Source: JBHIYN01 sp041984235 (GTDB lineage: Bacteria > Pseudomonadota > Gammaproteobacteria > Ga0077536). Taken from it: a stretch of DNA of 64,000 nt. Below are positions 10,553 to 19,168 of the stretch, piece after piece; position 1 is the stretch's first letter, and every line of letters starts with the position of its first letter. Location of the stretch: NCBI GenBank assembly GCA_041984235.1, contig JBHIYN010000003.1:248001-312000 (forward strand). The letters are read 5' to 3'. Under the pieces are notes generated by a model that made no database searches, had not been told where the DNA came from, and saw nothing but the letters and a program-made list of their open reading frames with translations. The translations under genes were made by a program, and so were the position numbers.

Positions 10553-10847
10553 CTGTGGTCGCGGCGATCTGCTGGTATGTGCTTGGCGGTCATGGTGCGA
10601 AAAACGTGCCAACTGGAGCCCTGCACTGCTTCAAACGAGTCAAGAAATCCGCTATATCCTTATGAAATAAAAGATTTTCATGCAATTGACCGGATTGGCG
10701 CCGTGCCCCAGGGCGGCGAACCCGGGCCGGGCCGACGTCAAGAACCCGACGCGGCGCGGCCGCGTCCCCGGAATTGCGGCGGAAAGTTGCCGCCGGGGCG
10801 GCGGCCGGTGGCGGCAATTCATGCCGCGCGTGCGACGCGGCAGCCGC
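10553..10847. other. Intergenic region with AT-rich core
   Basis: No gene seen. Positions 10640-10690 are A/T-rich and include AAATAAAAG-type sequence and, on the minus strand, TTGACT; this is the likely promoter area of the diguanylate cyclase gene. The GC-rich remainder (10690-10847) is downstream of the SDR gene and shows no clear terminator. Confidence 0.4.
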
Positions 10848-11603
10848 TCAGGCCGGCGCCGCGCTCCGGTCGCCCGGCTGCCGTACCTCGCCGTGGCGTC
10901 CGGCCCCGCGGGGTCCGAGCAGCAGCAGGTAGTCGGCGCACAGCGTGCGCGGGTCGGCGAAGGCGTCGGCATCAGCGGCCGGAAAGGCGTTGCGCCGCAG
11001 GCGTGTACGGGCCGGTGGAGGCATGACGCCGTTCACGCGCACGCGGTCGCCGGGCGCGTATTCGCCCACCGCCAGGTCCATCAGGCCGCGCAGGGCGTAC
11101 TTGGACACGGCATACGCGCCCCAGTTAGCCCGCGCCTGCTCGCCCTCCGCGGCGAGCGTGAATACCACCGAGGCGCCGCTGGCGCCCTCCAGCAGTCCCT
11201 GGCAGGCCTGCAGGAGCAGGAAGGCGCTGTGCACGTTGACCTGGAACACGCGCGCCCACAGCAGCGGATCCTGGTGCGCCAGCGGTGCCAGCTCGCCCAG
11301 CGCGGCCGCGTTCAGGACCAGGCCGTCGAGGCGGCCGAACTGGCCGTCGATATGCGCGGCCACCGTTTCGTAGTCGGCTACCGTGGCTCCCTCGAGGTTG
11401 AGCGGCAGCAGCACCGGGCTCTCGCCACCGGCCTCGACGACGGCATCGGCGACTTCGCCCAGCGCCCGCACGTCGCGGCCACTGGCGATGACCGTGGCAC
11501 CCGCAGCGGCGCAGGCGATGGCGACCGCGCGGCCGATGCCACGGCTGGCGCCGGTGACCAGGATCACCCGGCCGGCAAGTTCGGCGCTGGCAGAGCCGCT
11601 CAT
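10848..11603 (-). CDS. YciK-like short-chain dehydrogenase missing the catalytic serine
   Basis: A 251-residue SDR with the NAD(P) fold TGASRGIG (18-24), VLNAA in place of NNAG, and YAVSK (Y164, K168). The segments ANWGAYA and LVFT-like VVFT match E. coli YciK, a poorly characterised SDR. The usual catalytic serine sits 13 residues before the tyrosine; here that residue is A151 (VVFTLAAEG). The enzyme may therefore be inactive in the classical sense or use another residue. The start ATG is at 11603. It lies 14 bases downstream of nadB on the same strand and could be cotranscribed. Substrate unknown. Confidence 0.85.
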   Translation of the reverse strand: MSGSASAELAGRVILVTGASRGIGRAVAIACAAAGATVIASGRDVRALGEVADAVVEAGGESPVLLPLNLEGATVADYETVAAHIDGQFGRLDGLVLNAAALGELAPLAHQDPLLWARVFQVNVHSAFLLLQACQGLLEGASGASVVFTLAAEGEQARANWGAYAVSKYALRGLMDLAVGEYAPGDRVRVNGVMPPPARTRLRRNAFPAADADAFADPRTLCADYLLLLGPRGAGRHGEVRQPGDRSAAPA

Positions 11604-11617
11604 GCCGCGCGCATCGC

Positions 11618-13228
11618 TCAGCTGAAGTCGCCGGCGCGCAGCACGGTATCGCGGGCGTACTTGCGGTCGTCAGGCTGGGGGTAATCCAGCGTGTAGTGCA
11701 GCCCGCGGCTCTCGCGGCGCTTCATCGCCGAGCGGATGATGAGCTCCGCCACCTGGACCAGGTTCCGGAGCTCGATGAGGTCGCCCGAGACGCGGAAATT
11801 GCCATAGAACTCGCTGATCTCCGCATGCAGCAGCTCGACGCGGCGGCGCGCCCGCTGCAGGCGCTTGGTCGTGCGCACGATGCCGACGTAGTCCCACATC
11901 AGCCGCCGCAGCTCGTCCCAGTTGTGCGAGACCACGACTTCCTCGTCCGCATCGGTAACCTGGCTCTCGTCCCACGGCGGGATCTCCGGCAGCGGTGGCA
12001 GGTCGGCGCGTGCGGCCATGATGTCGTGGGCCGCCGCGTCGGCGATCACCAGGCACTCGAGCAGCGAGTTGCTGGCCATGCGGTTGGCGCCGTGCAGCCC
12101 GGTGCAGGCCACCTCGCCGACCGCGTACAGCGCCGGCAGCGAGGTGCGGCCACGGATGTCGGTGACCACACCACCGCACAGGTAATGCGCCGCCGGCACC
12201 ACCGGGATCGGCTCAGCCGTGATGTCGATACCGTAGGTCAGGCACTGCTCGTAGGCATTGGGAAAATGCTCGAGGATGAACTCGCGCGCCTTGTGGCTGA
12301 TGTCGAGGTAGACGCAGTCCAGCCCCAGCCGTTTCATCTCGTGGTCGATGGCCCGGGCGACGATGTCGCGCGGCGCGAGCTCCGCGCGTTCGTCGAAACG
12401 CGGCATGAAGCGCTCACCGTCGGCCAGCAACAGATGACCGCCCTCACCGCGCAGCGCCTCGGTCAGCAGCAGGGTCTTGGCCTCGGGGTGATACAGGCAG
12501 GTCGGATGGAACTGCACGAATTCCATGTTGGCGATGGTGCAGCCCGCACGCCAGGCCATGCCGATGCCATCACCGGTGGCGACGTCCGGGTTGGAGGTAT
12601 AGAGGTAGACCTTGCCGGCGCCGCCGGTAGCGAGCACCGTGCAGTGCGCGGCAACGGTGACCACGCGGCTGTGAGCGACGTCGAAGACGTAGGCGCCCGC
12701 GCAGCGATCGGGGATGCGACCGAGCTTGCCGGTGCTGATGAGGTCGATCGCCATGTGCGACTCGAGCAGGGTGATATTGGCATGGGCCCGCGCGCGCTCG
12801 ACCAGGGTCTGCTCGATGGCCCGCCCGGTGGCGTCGGCGGCGTGCACTACGCGCCGGTGGCTGTGCCCGCCCTCGCGCGTGAGGTGGAACTCGACCCGGC
12901 CGCTGCGTGAAGTGCGCTTGGTAAACGGCACGCCCTGGTCGATCAGCCACTCGATGCGCTCGCGCCCGTGGCGCACGACGTAATCGACCACGTCCTCGTG
13001 GCACAGGCCGCCGCCGGCGCCCAGGGTATCGGCGATGTGGGACTCGATGGAGTCGTCGCGGTCCATCACCGCCGACACGCCGCCCTGCGCATAAGCGGTC
13101 GCGCCCTCGTCGAGCGATTCCTTGCTCAATACCACCACGCGCAGGCGCTCGGCCAGGCTGAGGGCGAGACTGAGACCGGCAGCGCCACTGCCGATGATGA
13201 GGACGTCGTAGGTTTCCGTGTGCTGCAC
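11618..13228 (-). CDS. nadB: L-aspartate oxidase
   Basis: A 536-residue FAD enzyme that oxidises L-aspartate to iminoaspartate, the first step of de novo NAD synthesis. The N-terminal FAD-binding motif is GSGAAGLSLAL (about 13-23). REGGHSHRRVVHAAD and TGLHGANRMASNSLLECLV are typical NadB active-site and FAD segments. The length matches the family (about 540). The start is GTG at 13226-13228. In many gammaproteobacteria nadB sits divergent from rpoE, as it does here. Confidence 0.97.
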   Translation of the reverse strand: MQHTETYDVLIIGSGAAGLSLALSLAERLRVVVLSKESLDEGATAYAQGGVSAVMDRDDSIESHIADTLGAGGGLCHEDVVDYVVRHGRERIEWLIDQGVPFTKRTSRSGRVEFHLTREGGHSHRRVVHAADATGRAIEQTLVERARAHANITLLESHMAIDLISTGKLGRIPDRCAGAYVFDVAHSRVVTVAAHCTVLATGGAGKVYLYTSNPDVATGDGIGMAWRAGCTIANMEFVQFHPTCLYHPEAKTLLLTEALRGEGGHLLLADGERFMPRFDERAELAPRDIVARAIDHEMKRLGLDCVYLDISHKAREFILEHFPNAYEQCLTYGIDITAEPIPVVPAAHYLCGGVVTDIRGRTSLPALYAVGEVACTGLHGANRMASNSLLECLVIADAAAHDIMAARADLPPLPEIPPWDESQVTDADEEVVVSHNWDELRRLMWDYVGIVRTTKRLQRARRRVELLHAEISEFYGNFRVSGDLIELRNLVQVAELIIRSAMKRRESRGLHYTLDYPQPDDRKYARDTVLRAGDFS

Positions 13229-13287
13229 CCTGGGGCACCGTTACTCGCGCCGTCGGGCGCCCGCGCCGCCTCGGATCAGGTGGCTGT

Positions 13288-13296
13288 TGCTATAAT
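13288..13296 (+). promoter_or_regulatory. Extended -10 promoter upstream of rpoE
   Basis: TGC followed by a perfect TATAAT (13291-13296) forms a strong extended -10, with a CCGCGCC discriminator. No good -35 is seen, as is common for extended -10 promoters. It would give housekeeping expression of the sigma-E operon. Confidence 0.55.
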
Positions 13297-13325
13297 CCGC
13301 GCCGGATTTCCCGGCCGTCCCTCCA

Positions 13326-13353
13326 GAACTTATCAGGCACCCCATGGTCTACG
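13326..13353 (+). promoter_or_regulatory. Sigma-E (RpoE/AlgU)-type promoter upstream of rpoE
   Basis: GAACTT (13326-13331), a 16-base spacer, then TCTAC from 13348 resemble the sigma-E/AlgU consensus GAACTT-N16/17-TCtgA. The -35 is perfect and the -10 partial. It lies 50 bases before the rpoE start, where an autoregulatory promoter is expected. Confidence 0.6.
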
Positions 13354-13403
13354 CAGAAGAGCCCGTGCGCCGTCCCCGGCATAATACAGGGAAGGCGCGC
13401 TAG

Positions 13404-13982
13404 ATGGGCGACAACGCCACCGACGCCGAGCTGGTAGCGCGCGTCCAGCAGGGTGACCGCAGTGCATTCGATCTTCTGGTTCTCAAGTATCAGCATCGCA
13501 TCGTGAAACTGGTGTCCCGCTACGTGCGCGAGCCGACCGACGCACTCGACGTCACCCAGGAGACTTTCCTGAAGGCCTACCGCGCGCTGCCGAAGTTTCG
13601 CGGCGACAGCGCCTTCTACACCTGGATCTACCGCATCGCCATCAATACCGCGAAGAACTACCTCGTCTCACTGTCGCGGCGGCCGACCGAGGTCGACCTG
13701 GAGAACGACGCCGGCGAATCGATCGGCATCGAGTCGCTGGAGAAGTCGCTGGATACGCCGGAACACCTGCTGCTGACCGATGAAATCCGGGAAACGATAC
13801 TCGATGCCATGAGCAAGCTGCCGGACGACCTGCGCGAGGCGATCACCCTGCGTGAAGTCGACGGCCTCAGTTACGAAGACATCGCCGAGGCGATGGCGTG
13901 CCCGATCGGCACCGTGCGGTCGCGCATCTTCCGCGCCCGCGAGGCCATCGATCAACGCCTGAAACCCCTGCTGGAGCATTGA
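13404..13982 (+). CDS. rpoE: RpoE/AlgU envelope-stress sigma factor
   Basis: A 192-residue ECF sigma factor. Region 2 runs from about 10 to 90 (FDLLVLKYQHRIVKLVSRYV, DVTQETFLKAYRAL, FYTWIYRIAINTAKNYLV) and region 4 from about 130 to 185 (LREVDGLSYEDIAEAMACPIGTVRSRIFRAREAI, split here by function). It directs transcription of cell-envelope stress genes including its own operon. The adjacent rseA, rseB and degP genes are its anti-sigma factor, the regulator of that factor and a target protease. A GGAAGG ribosome site precedes the ATG. Confidence 0.97.
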   Translation: MGDNATDAELVARVQQGDRSAFDLLVLKYQHRIVKLVSRYVREPTDALDVTQETFLKAYRALPKFRGDSAFYTWIYRIAINTAKNYLVSLSRRPTEVDLENDAGESIGIESLEKSLDTPEHLLLTDEIRETILDAMSKLPDDLREAITLREVDGLSYEDIAEAMACPIGTVRSRIFRAREAIDQRLKPLLEH

Positions 13983-13997
13983 CGGGATGACACTGAC

Positions 13998-14522
13998 ATG
14001 AACCACGAAGACCTCTCGACGCTGGTCGACGGCGAGACCGCCGCGGACCGGCGCACTGCGCTGATCGACGAGCTGGCCGCTGACCGGGAGGCGCGCGCCG
14101 CCTGGCAGCGCTACCACGTGATCGGCGACGTCCTGCGCGCCGGCGGGCAAGCGCCGGCCAAACCGGCGACGGTGGTCGAGCTGCCGCGCCGCGAGCGCCG
14201 TGCGGCCGGCCCGCTGGCGGGGCTTGCCATTGCGGCGTCGGTAGCCGCGCTGGCCGTGATGTTCGTGCTGCAGCGTCCGGGCGGCGACGCCGGGTCAACG
14301 GGTTTCGAGGTCGCCGAGAGCCTGCCACCCGCACCGCGGGTCGCGGCTGCCCCGGCACCCGCGACGGCAGCCGCGACAACGGCCGAGCCGGCGGCCATGA
14401 CGGGCGCCGGCTCCGAGCAGCGCCTGAACGGCTACCTGGTCAATTTCAACGAACAGCGCGCGCGACTGGGGGTACCTGGCGTGCATCCCTACGTGCGCAT
14501 CGTCGGGTTCGAGTCGCGCTGA
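13998..14522 (+). CDS. rseA: RseA/MucA anti-sigma-E factor
   Basis: A 174-residue single-pass inner-membrane protein that holds RpoE inactive until cleaved under envelope stress. The N-terminal cytoplasmic part (EDLSTLVDGETA, WQRYHVIGDVLR) is the RseA sigma-binding domain. One membrane segment spans about residues 70-91 (AGPLAGLAIAASVAALAVMF). A Pro/Ala/Thr-rich periplasmic linker and a short conserved C-terminal part (LNGYLVNFNEQRARLGVPGV) follow. It lies 15 bases after rpoE and 1 base before rseB. Confidence 0.93.
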   Translation: MNHEDLSTLVDGETAADRRTALIDELAADREARAAWQRYHVIGDVLRAGGQAPAKPATVVELPRRERRAAGPLAGLAIAASVAALAVMFVLQRPGGDAGSTGFEVAESLPPAPRVAAAPAPATAAATTAEPAAMTGAGSEQRLNGYLVNFNEQRARLGVPGVHPYVRIVGFESR

Positions 14523-14523
14523 G

Positions 14524-15501
14524 ATGCCCGCGACGCGCATCGCAGCCTGCTGCGCGGCGCTGCTGGCGCTGCTCGCGGCAGGGCCGGTCGCGGCGCAGAG
14601 CGCGCAGGATCTGCTGCGCCGGATGGAAGAGGCCACCCGGCGCCTCAACTACGACGGTGTGTTCGTCTACCAGCGCGGCACGCAGATCGACAGCATGCGC
14701 CTGGTGCACATGTTCGACGGCGACCGCGAGCGCGAGCGGCTGCTGTCACTGAGCGGTCCGCCGCGCGAGGTGGTGCGCGACGGCGCCCGCGTGACCTGTC
14801 TGTACGCTGACGACCAGGCCGCGGTGGTGGAGCGCAATCCCAGCCATGATCTCATCGGCATCGGCTTTTCCGCGCCGGTCGATTCCCTGGTCGACAGCTA
14901 CGGCTTCAGCCTCGAGGGCAGCGACCGCATTGCCGGCCGCGAGGCCTGGGTGGTGGCCGTGGACCCGCTCGACCGCGACCGCTATGCCTACCGGCTGTGG
15001 ATCGACGGGCAGACCGGCCTGCTGCTCAAATCGGTCATCCTGGGGCGCGGCGGGCGCGTGCTGGAGCAGGTCCAGTTCACCACCCTGAGCATCCTCGAGC
15101 AGGCCGACGTGACCCTGCTGGAACCCGAGATCACCGGCAGCGGCTTCACCTGGCGCACCGACCGGGAGGAGTCCGCGGCCCCGGCCGCGAGCGTGAGCGA
15201 GACCGCCTGGCGCGTCGAATGGGTACCGCCGGGCTTCGACCTGAAAGAGAACAACGTGCAGAGCATGGCGACCCGCGAGATGCCGGTCGGCCACCTGGTT
15301 TACTCTGACGGACTGGCCATGGTGTCGGTTTTTATTGAACAATTGATGCCTGACGAGACGCCGCTGCAGGGTTTCTCCGCGCGCGGCGCGGTCAATGCGT
15401 TCAGTCGCGTGGCCGACAATTACCAGATCACGGTCGTCGGCGAGCTGCCGCTGCCTACCGTCCGACAAATCGCCGCTTCCGTGGCCCGAACCGGAAACTG
15501 A
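14524..15501 (+). CDS. rseB: RseB/MucB periplasmic regulator of sigma-E
   Basis: A 325-residue exported protein with signal peptide 1-22 (ending AAGPVAAQS). It binds the periplasmic tail of RseA and shields it from proteolysis, and is thought to sense lipid or LPS signals. MucB/RseB segments include NYDGVFVYQRG near residue 40, RLVHMFDGD and REVVRDG in the N-terminal domain, and a C-terminal domain around WRVEWVPPGF and LVYSDGLAMVSVFIE. The gene follows rseA by one base. Confidence 0.95.
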   Translation: MPATRIAACCAALLALLAAGPVAAQSAQDLLRRMEEATRRLNYDGVFVYQRGTQIDSMRLVHMFDGDRERERLLSLSGPPREVVRDGARVTCLYADDQAAVVERNPSHDLIGIGFSAPVDSLVDSYGFSLEGSDRIAGREAWVVAVDPLDRDRYAYRLWIDGQTGLLLKSVILGRGGRVLEQVQFTTLSILEQADVTLLEPEITGSGFTWRTDREESAAPAASVSETAWRVEWVPPGFDLKENNVQSMATREMPVGHLVYSDGLAMVSVFIEQLMPDETPLQGFSARGAVNAFSRVADNYQITVVGELPLPTVRQIAASVARTGN

Positions 15502-15510
15502 CCTCCCGCC

Positions 15511-16959
15511 ATGATTTCACGCTTGATCCCGGCGCTCGTGCTGCTTGCCGCTATCGCCTGCAATGCCGGCGCAGCCCCGGCCGTCTCCGGCCTGCCTGAC
15601 TTCACCGCGCTCGCCCGCGCCAACAGTCCGGCGGTCGTCAACATCAGCTCGACCATCAAGACCGATGGCAACGCCAGCCGCCTGCCGCCGGGCTTCTCCA
15701 CGCCGGAAATCCCCGAGGACGGCCCCCTGGCGGAATTCTTCCGCCGCTTCTTCGGTGAAGAAGGCCCGGGCGGCGCACCGGGCGCCCCCGACCCGCGCAC
15801 CTCGCTGGGCTCGGGCTTCGTCATTTCCGACGACGGCTACGTCATCACCAACTACCACGTGGTGCGGGAAGCCGACGAGATTATCGTGCGCATGTCCGAT
15901 CGCAGCGAGTACCCGGCACGCATCGTCGGCACCGATCAGCGCAGCGACCTCGCGGTACTCAAGATCGACACCAGCGACAAGCTGCCGGCGGTCCAGCTCG
16001 GCAGCTCGGCCGACCTCGAGGTCGGCGAATGGGTGCTCGCGATCGGCTCGCCATTCGGATTCGACTACTCGGTCACCGCCGGCATCGTCAGCGCCAAGGG
16101 ACGCAGCCTGCCGAACGAGAACTACGTGCCCTTCATCCAGACCGACGTCGCCATCAACCCGGGCAATTCGGGCGGCCCGCTGTTCGACCTCGACGGCAAG
16201 GTGGTCGGGGTGAATTCACAGATCTACAGCCGCACCGGTGGCTTCATGGGCGTCTCGTTCGCCATTCCCATCGACGTCGTCATGAACGTCTACCAGCAGC
16301 TGCGTGACACCGGCAGCGTGACCCGCGGCTGGCTCGGCGTGCTGATCCAGGACGTCACCGCGGAGCTCGCCGAGTCGTTTGGCATGGACAAGCCGCGCGG
16401 GGCGCTGGTGAGCAAGGTGCTGGACGACAGCCCGGCGCGAGCCGGCGGCATCGAGACCGGGGACATCATCGTGCGCTTCGGCGGTGCCCGGGTCGACCGC
16501 TCCTCGGACCTGCCACCCATTGTCGGCACCACCCAGGTCGGCGACAAGGTTGCCGTCGACGTCATTCGCAGTGGCAAGCAGAAGAAGCTCACGATCGAAA
16601 TCGGAGCGCTGCCGGAAGAAGATGCGCCGCTGCTGACCGGTGCTGCGCCCGCCAAGTCGGCACTCGACGACAAGCTCAAGATCGCCGTTGCCGACCTCGA
16701 GCCGGAGCAGCGCCAGCAACTGCAGGTCGACGCCGGCGGCGTGGTCGTCAAGGATATCGAGAACGGGCCGGCGGCCGCCGCCGGGCTGCGTGTTGGTGAC
16801 GTCATCCTGCAGCTCGACAATCAGAAGATCACGGACCGCAAGCGCTTCGAGGAGATCGCCGCAGGCCTCAAGGCCGGTAAGACCGTCCCCATCCTGATCC
16901 AGCGCCAGGGCGGCCCCCTGTTTCTGGCCATGAAGGTGCCGGCCGGCGACGATGAGTGA
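15511..16959 (+). CDS. degP: DegP/MucD-type HtrA serine protease
   Basis: A 482-residue periplasmic protease and chaperone with a signal peptide (about 1-22). The catalytic triad is H116 (VITNYHVV), D146 (RSDLAVLKI) and S220 (NPGNSGGPLF). Two PDZ domains follow, near 280-370 and 385-475. It degrades misfolded envelope proteins and its position in the sigma-E operon matches MucD of Pseudomonas. Its last 8 bases overlap the next gene. Confidence 0.96.
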   Translation: MISRLIPALVLLAAIACNAGAAPAVSGLPDFTALARANSPAVVNISSTIKTDGNASRLPPGFSTPEIPEDGPLAEFFRRFFGEEGPGGAPGAPDPRTSLGSGFVISDDGYVITNYHVVREADEIIVRMSDRSEYPARIVGTDQRSDLAVLKIDTSDKLPAVQLGSSADLEVGEWVLAIGSPFGFDYSVTAGIVSAKGRSLPNENYVPFIQTDVAINPGNSGGPLFDLDGKVVGVNSQIYSRTGGFMGVSFAIPIDVVMNVYQQLRDTGSVTRGWLGVLIQDVTAELAESFGMDKPRGALVSKVLDDSPARAGGIETGDIIVRFGGARVDRSSDLPPIVGTTQVGDKVAVDVIRSGKQKKLTIEIGALPEEDAPLLTGAAPAKSALDDKLKIAVADLEPEQRQQLQVDAGGVVVKDIENGPAAAAGLRVGDVILQLDNQKITDRKRFEEIAAGLKAGKTVPILIQRQGGPLFLAMKVPAGDDE

Positions 16960-17224
16960 AGCAAGCGAGACGTCATTCAGCCTGACGCTGCTCACCCGGC
17001 ACGACTGCGGTCTGTGCGAGGACATGCAGCGCGCGATCGCCGAATGGGACGCCGGGCGCCGGTGCGTGCGCCTGGACGTGGTCGACATCGACGGCGACCC
17101 GACCCTGCTGGCCAGGCACGGTGAGCGCATCCCGGTCCTGCTTCACCGCGACCGCGAGCTGTGCCACGGCCGACTGGCCGACGGCGTACTCGATGCCGCG
17201 CTCGCCGCGGCGGCCGCGGACTAG
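16952..17224 (+). CDS. Glutaredoxin-like thiol protein
   Basis: A 90-residue protein of the glutaredoxin/DUF836 family: LTLLTRHDCGLCEDM carries a CxxC redox pair (C19, C22), and the thioredoxin-fold cis-proline segment is IPVLLH. Small genes of this type are common directly downstream of mucD-like genes. Its start overlaps the degP end (ATGAGTGA), implying coupled translation. The redox partner is unknown. Confidence 0.85.
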   Translation: MSEASETSFSLTLLTRHDCGLCEDMQRAIAEWDAGRRCVRLDVVDIDGDPTLLARHGERIPVLLHRDRELCHGRLADGVLDAALAAAAAD

Positions 17225-17305
17225 GGCAGGGGGCACCCCGGGCCGCGGCCGCGGGGCGTATCACGCGGGCGCGCCGCCGACGATGCCGGGCGCCGCCCGG
17301 TACGC

Positions 17306-17311
17306 TAGAAT
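17306..17311 (+). promoter_or_regulatory. Predicted -10 element of lepA
   Basis: TAGAAT at 17306-17311 followed by the GC-rich discriminator CGCGCTCCC, 49 bases before the lepA start. No convincing -35. It resembles the other -10 elements in this window. Confidence 0.4.
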
Positions 17312-17359
17312 CGCGCTCCCTTCGCCATCCACCCAGCCCGCTTCCCGCGTCCCACGGCC

Positions 17360-19168
17360 ATGCAGCGTCCGCTACAGAACATTCGCAACTTCTCGATCAT
17401 CGCCCACATCGACCACGGCAAGTCGACCCTGGCCGATCGCTTCATCCAGATCTGCGGCGGCCTGAGCGAGCGCGAAATGGCCGCACAAGTGCTGGACTCG
17501 ATGGACATCGAGCGCGAGCGCGGAATCACGATCAAGGCACAGAGCGTGAGCCTGGAGTTCAGGGCCGCCGACGGCGAAGTCTACAGCCTGAACTTCATCG
17601 ACACCCCGGGGCACGTCGACTTCAGCTACGAGGTCTCGCGTTCGCTGGCGGCCTGCGAAGGCGCGCTGCTGGTGGTCGACGCGGCGCAGGGCGTGGAAGC
17701 GCAGTCGGTGGCCAATTGCCACACCGCCGTCGACCAGGGACTGGAAGTGATCCCGGTGCTGAACAAGATCGACCTGCCCTCGGCCGAGCCGGAGCGGGTG
17801 TGCTCGGAGATCGAGGACATCATCGGCGTTGAGGCGAGCGATGCCATCCGTGTCAGCGCCAAGACCGGCAGCGGCGTACCGGAACTGCTCGAGCAGCTGG
17901 TAAAACGCGTCCCGCCACCGGCCGGCGCCGTCGCCGGCGAGCTCAAGGCGTTGATCATCGATTCGTGGTTCGACAACTACCTCGGCGTGGTCTCGCTGGT
18001 GCGGGTGTTCGACGGCGAGCTGCGCCAGGGACAGCGTATCCGCGTGATGTCGACCGGGCGCGATTGCGACGTCGACGAAGTCGGCATCTTCACGCCCAAG
18101 CGGGTCCGGCGCGAGCGTCTCGGCTGCGGCGAGGTCGGTTACCTGGTGGCCGGCGTAAAGGACATCGATGGCGCGCCCGTCGGTGACACCATCACCGACG
18201 CGGCGCGGCCGGCAAGCGCCATGCTGCCCGGTTTCCAGCAGTCCAAGCCGAACGTGTTCGCCGGCCTCTACCCGGTCGATTCCGGCGACTACGAGCAGTT
18301 CCGCGAAGCGCTGGGCAAGCTGCGCCTCAACGACGCCGCATTGCACTACGAGCCGGAAACTTCCGAGGCTCTGGGCTTCGGCTTCCGATGCGGCTTTCTC
18401 GGCATGCTGCACATGGAGATTATCCAGGAGCGGCTCGAGCGCGAGTACGGCATCGAACTCATCACCACCGCGCCGACGGTGGTCTACGAGGTCGTGCTCA
18501 ACAACGGCGAAACGCTGGAGATCGACAACCCGGCACAGATGCCGGAAGCGAACCAGATCGCCGAAGTCCGCGAGCCGATCATCACCGTCGACATCCTGGT
18601 GCCGCAGGACTACCTCGGCAACGTCATGAGCCTGTGTATCGAGAAGCGTGGCGTGCAGACCCGGCTCAATTTCGTCGGCGGGCAGGTCTCCATCGCCTAC
18701 GAGATGCCGATGTCGGAGATGGTCATCGACTTCTTTGACCGGCTGAAATCCGCGACCCGCGGATTCGCCTCCATGGACTACAACTTCCTGCGCCACCAGG
18801 CCGCCGACATGGTCAAGATCGACGTCCTCATCAACGGTGAGAAAGTCGACGCCCTGTCGTTGATCGTGCACCGTGACCAGGCGCAGCGGCGCGGGCGCGA
18901 GCTCGCGCAGAAGATGCGCGAGATCATCCCGCGGCAGATGTTCGATATTGCGATCCAGGCCTCCATCGGTGCGCGCATCGTCGCGCGCGAGACGGTCAAG
19001 GCGCTGCGCAAGAACGTGACCGCCAAGTGCTACGGTGGCGACATCACGCGCAAGCGCAAATTGCTCGAGAAGCAGAAGGCGGGCAAGAAGCGCATGAAAC
19101 AGTTCGGTTCGGTCGAGATTCCGCAGGAGGCCTTCATGGCGGTACTAAAAACGGGCAAAGCCTCATGA
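17360..19168 (+). CDS. lepA: Elongation factor 4 (LepA)
   Basis: A 602-residue ribosomal GTPase that can back-translocate stalled ribosomes and assists ribosome assembly. G1 is AHIDHGKST near residues 14-22, G3 is DTPGHVDFSYEV, and G4 is NKIDLP. The C-terminal EF4-specific domain ends in the basic segment GGDITRKRKLLEKQKAGKKRMK. The full length is typical (599 in E. coli). The stop codon overlaps the lepB start in an ATGA junction. Confidence 0.98.
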   Translation: MQRPLQNIRNFSIIAHIDHGKSTLADRFIQICGGLSEREMAAQVLDSMDIERERGITIKAQSVSLEFRAADGEVYSLNFIDTPGHVDFSYEVSRSLAACEGALLVVDAAQGVEAQSVANCHTAVDQGLEVIPVLNKIDLPSAEPERVCSEIEDIIGVEASDAIRVSAKTGSGVPELLEQLVKRVPPPAGAVAGELKALIIDSWFDNYLGVVSLVRVFDGELRQGQRIRVMSTGRDCDVDEVGIFTPKRVRRERLGCGEVGYLVAGVKDIDGAPVGDTITDAARPASAMLPGFQQSKPNVFAGLYPVDSGDYEQFREALGKLRLNDAALHYEPETSEALGFGFRCGFLGMLHMEIIQERLEREYGIELITTAPTVVYEVVLNNGETLEIDNPAQMPEANQIAEVREPIITVDILVPQDYLGNVMSLCIEKRGVQTRLNFVGGQVSIAYEMPMSEMVIDFFDRLKSATRGFASMDYNFLRHQAADMVKIDVLINGEKVDALSLIVHRDQAQRRGRELAQKMREIIPRQMFDIAIQASIGARIVARETVKALRKNVTAKCYGGDITRKRKLLEKQKAGKKRMKQFGSVEIPQEAFMAVLKTGKAS

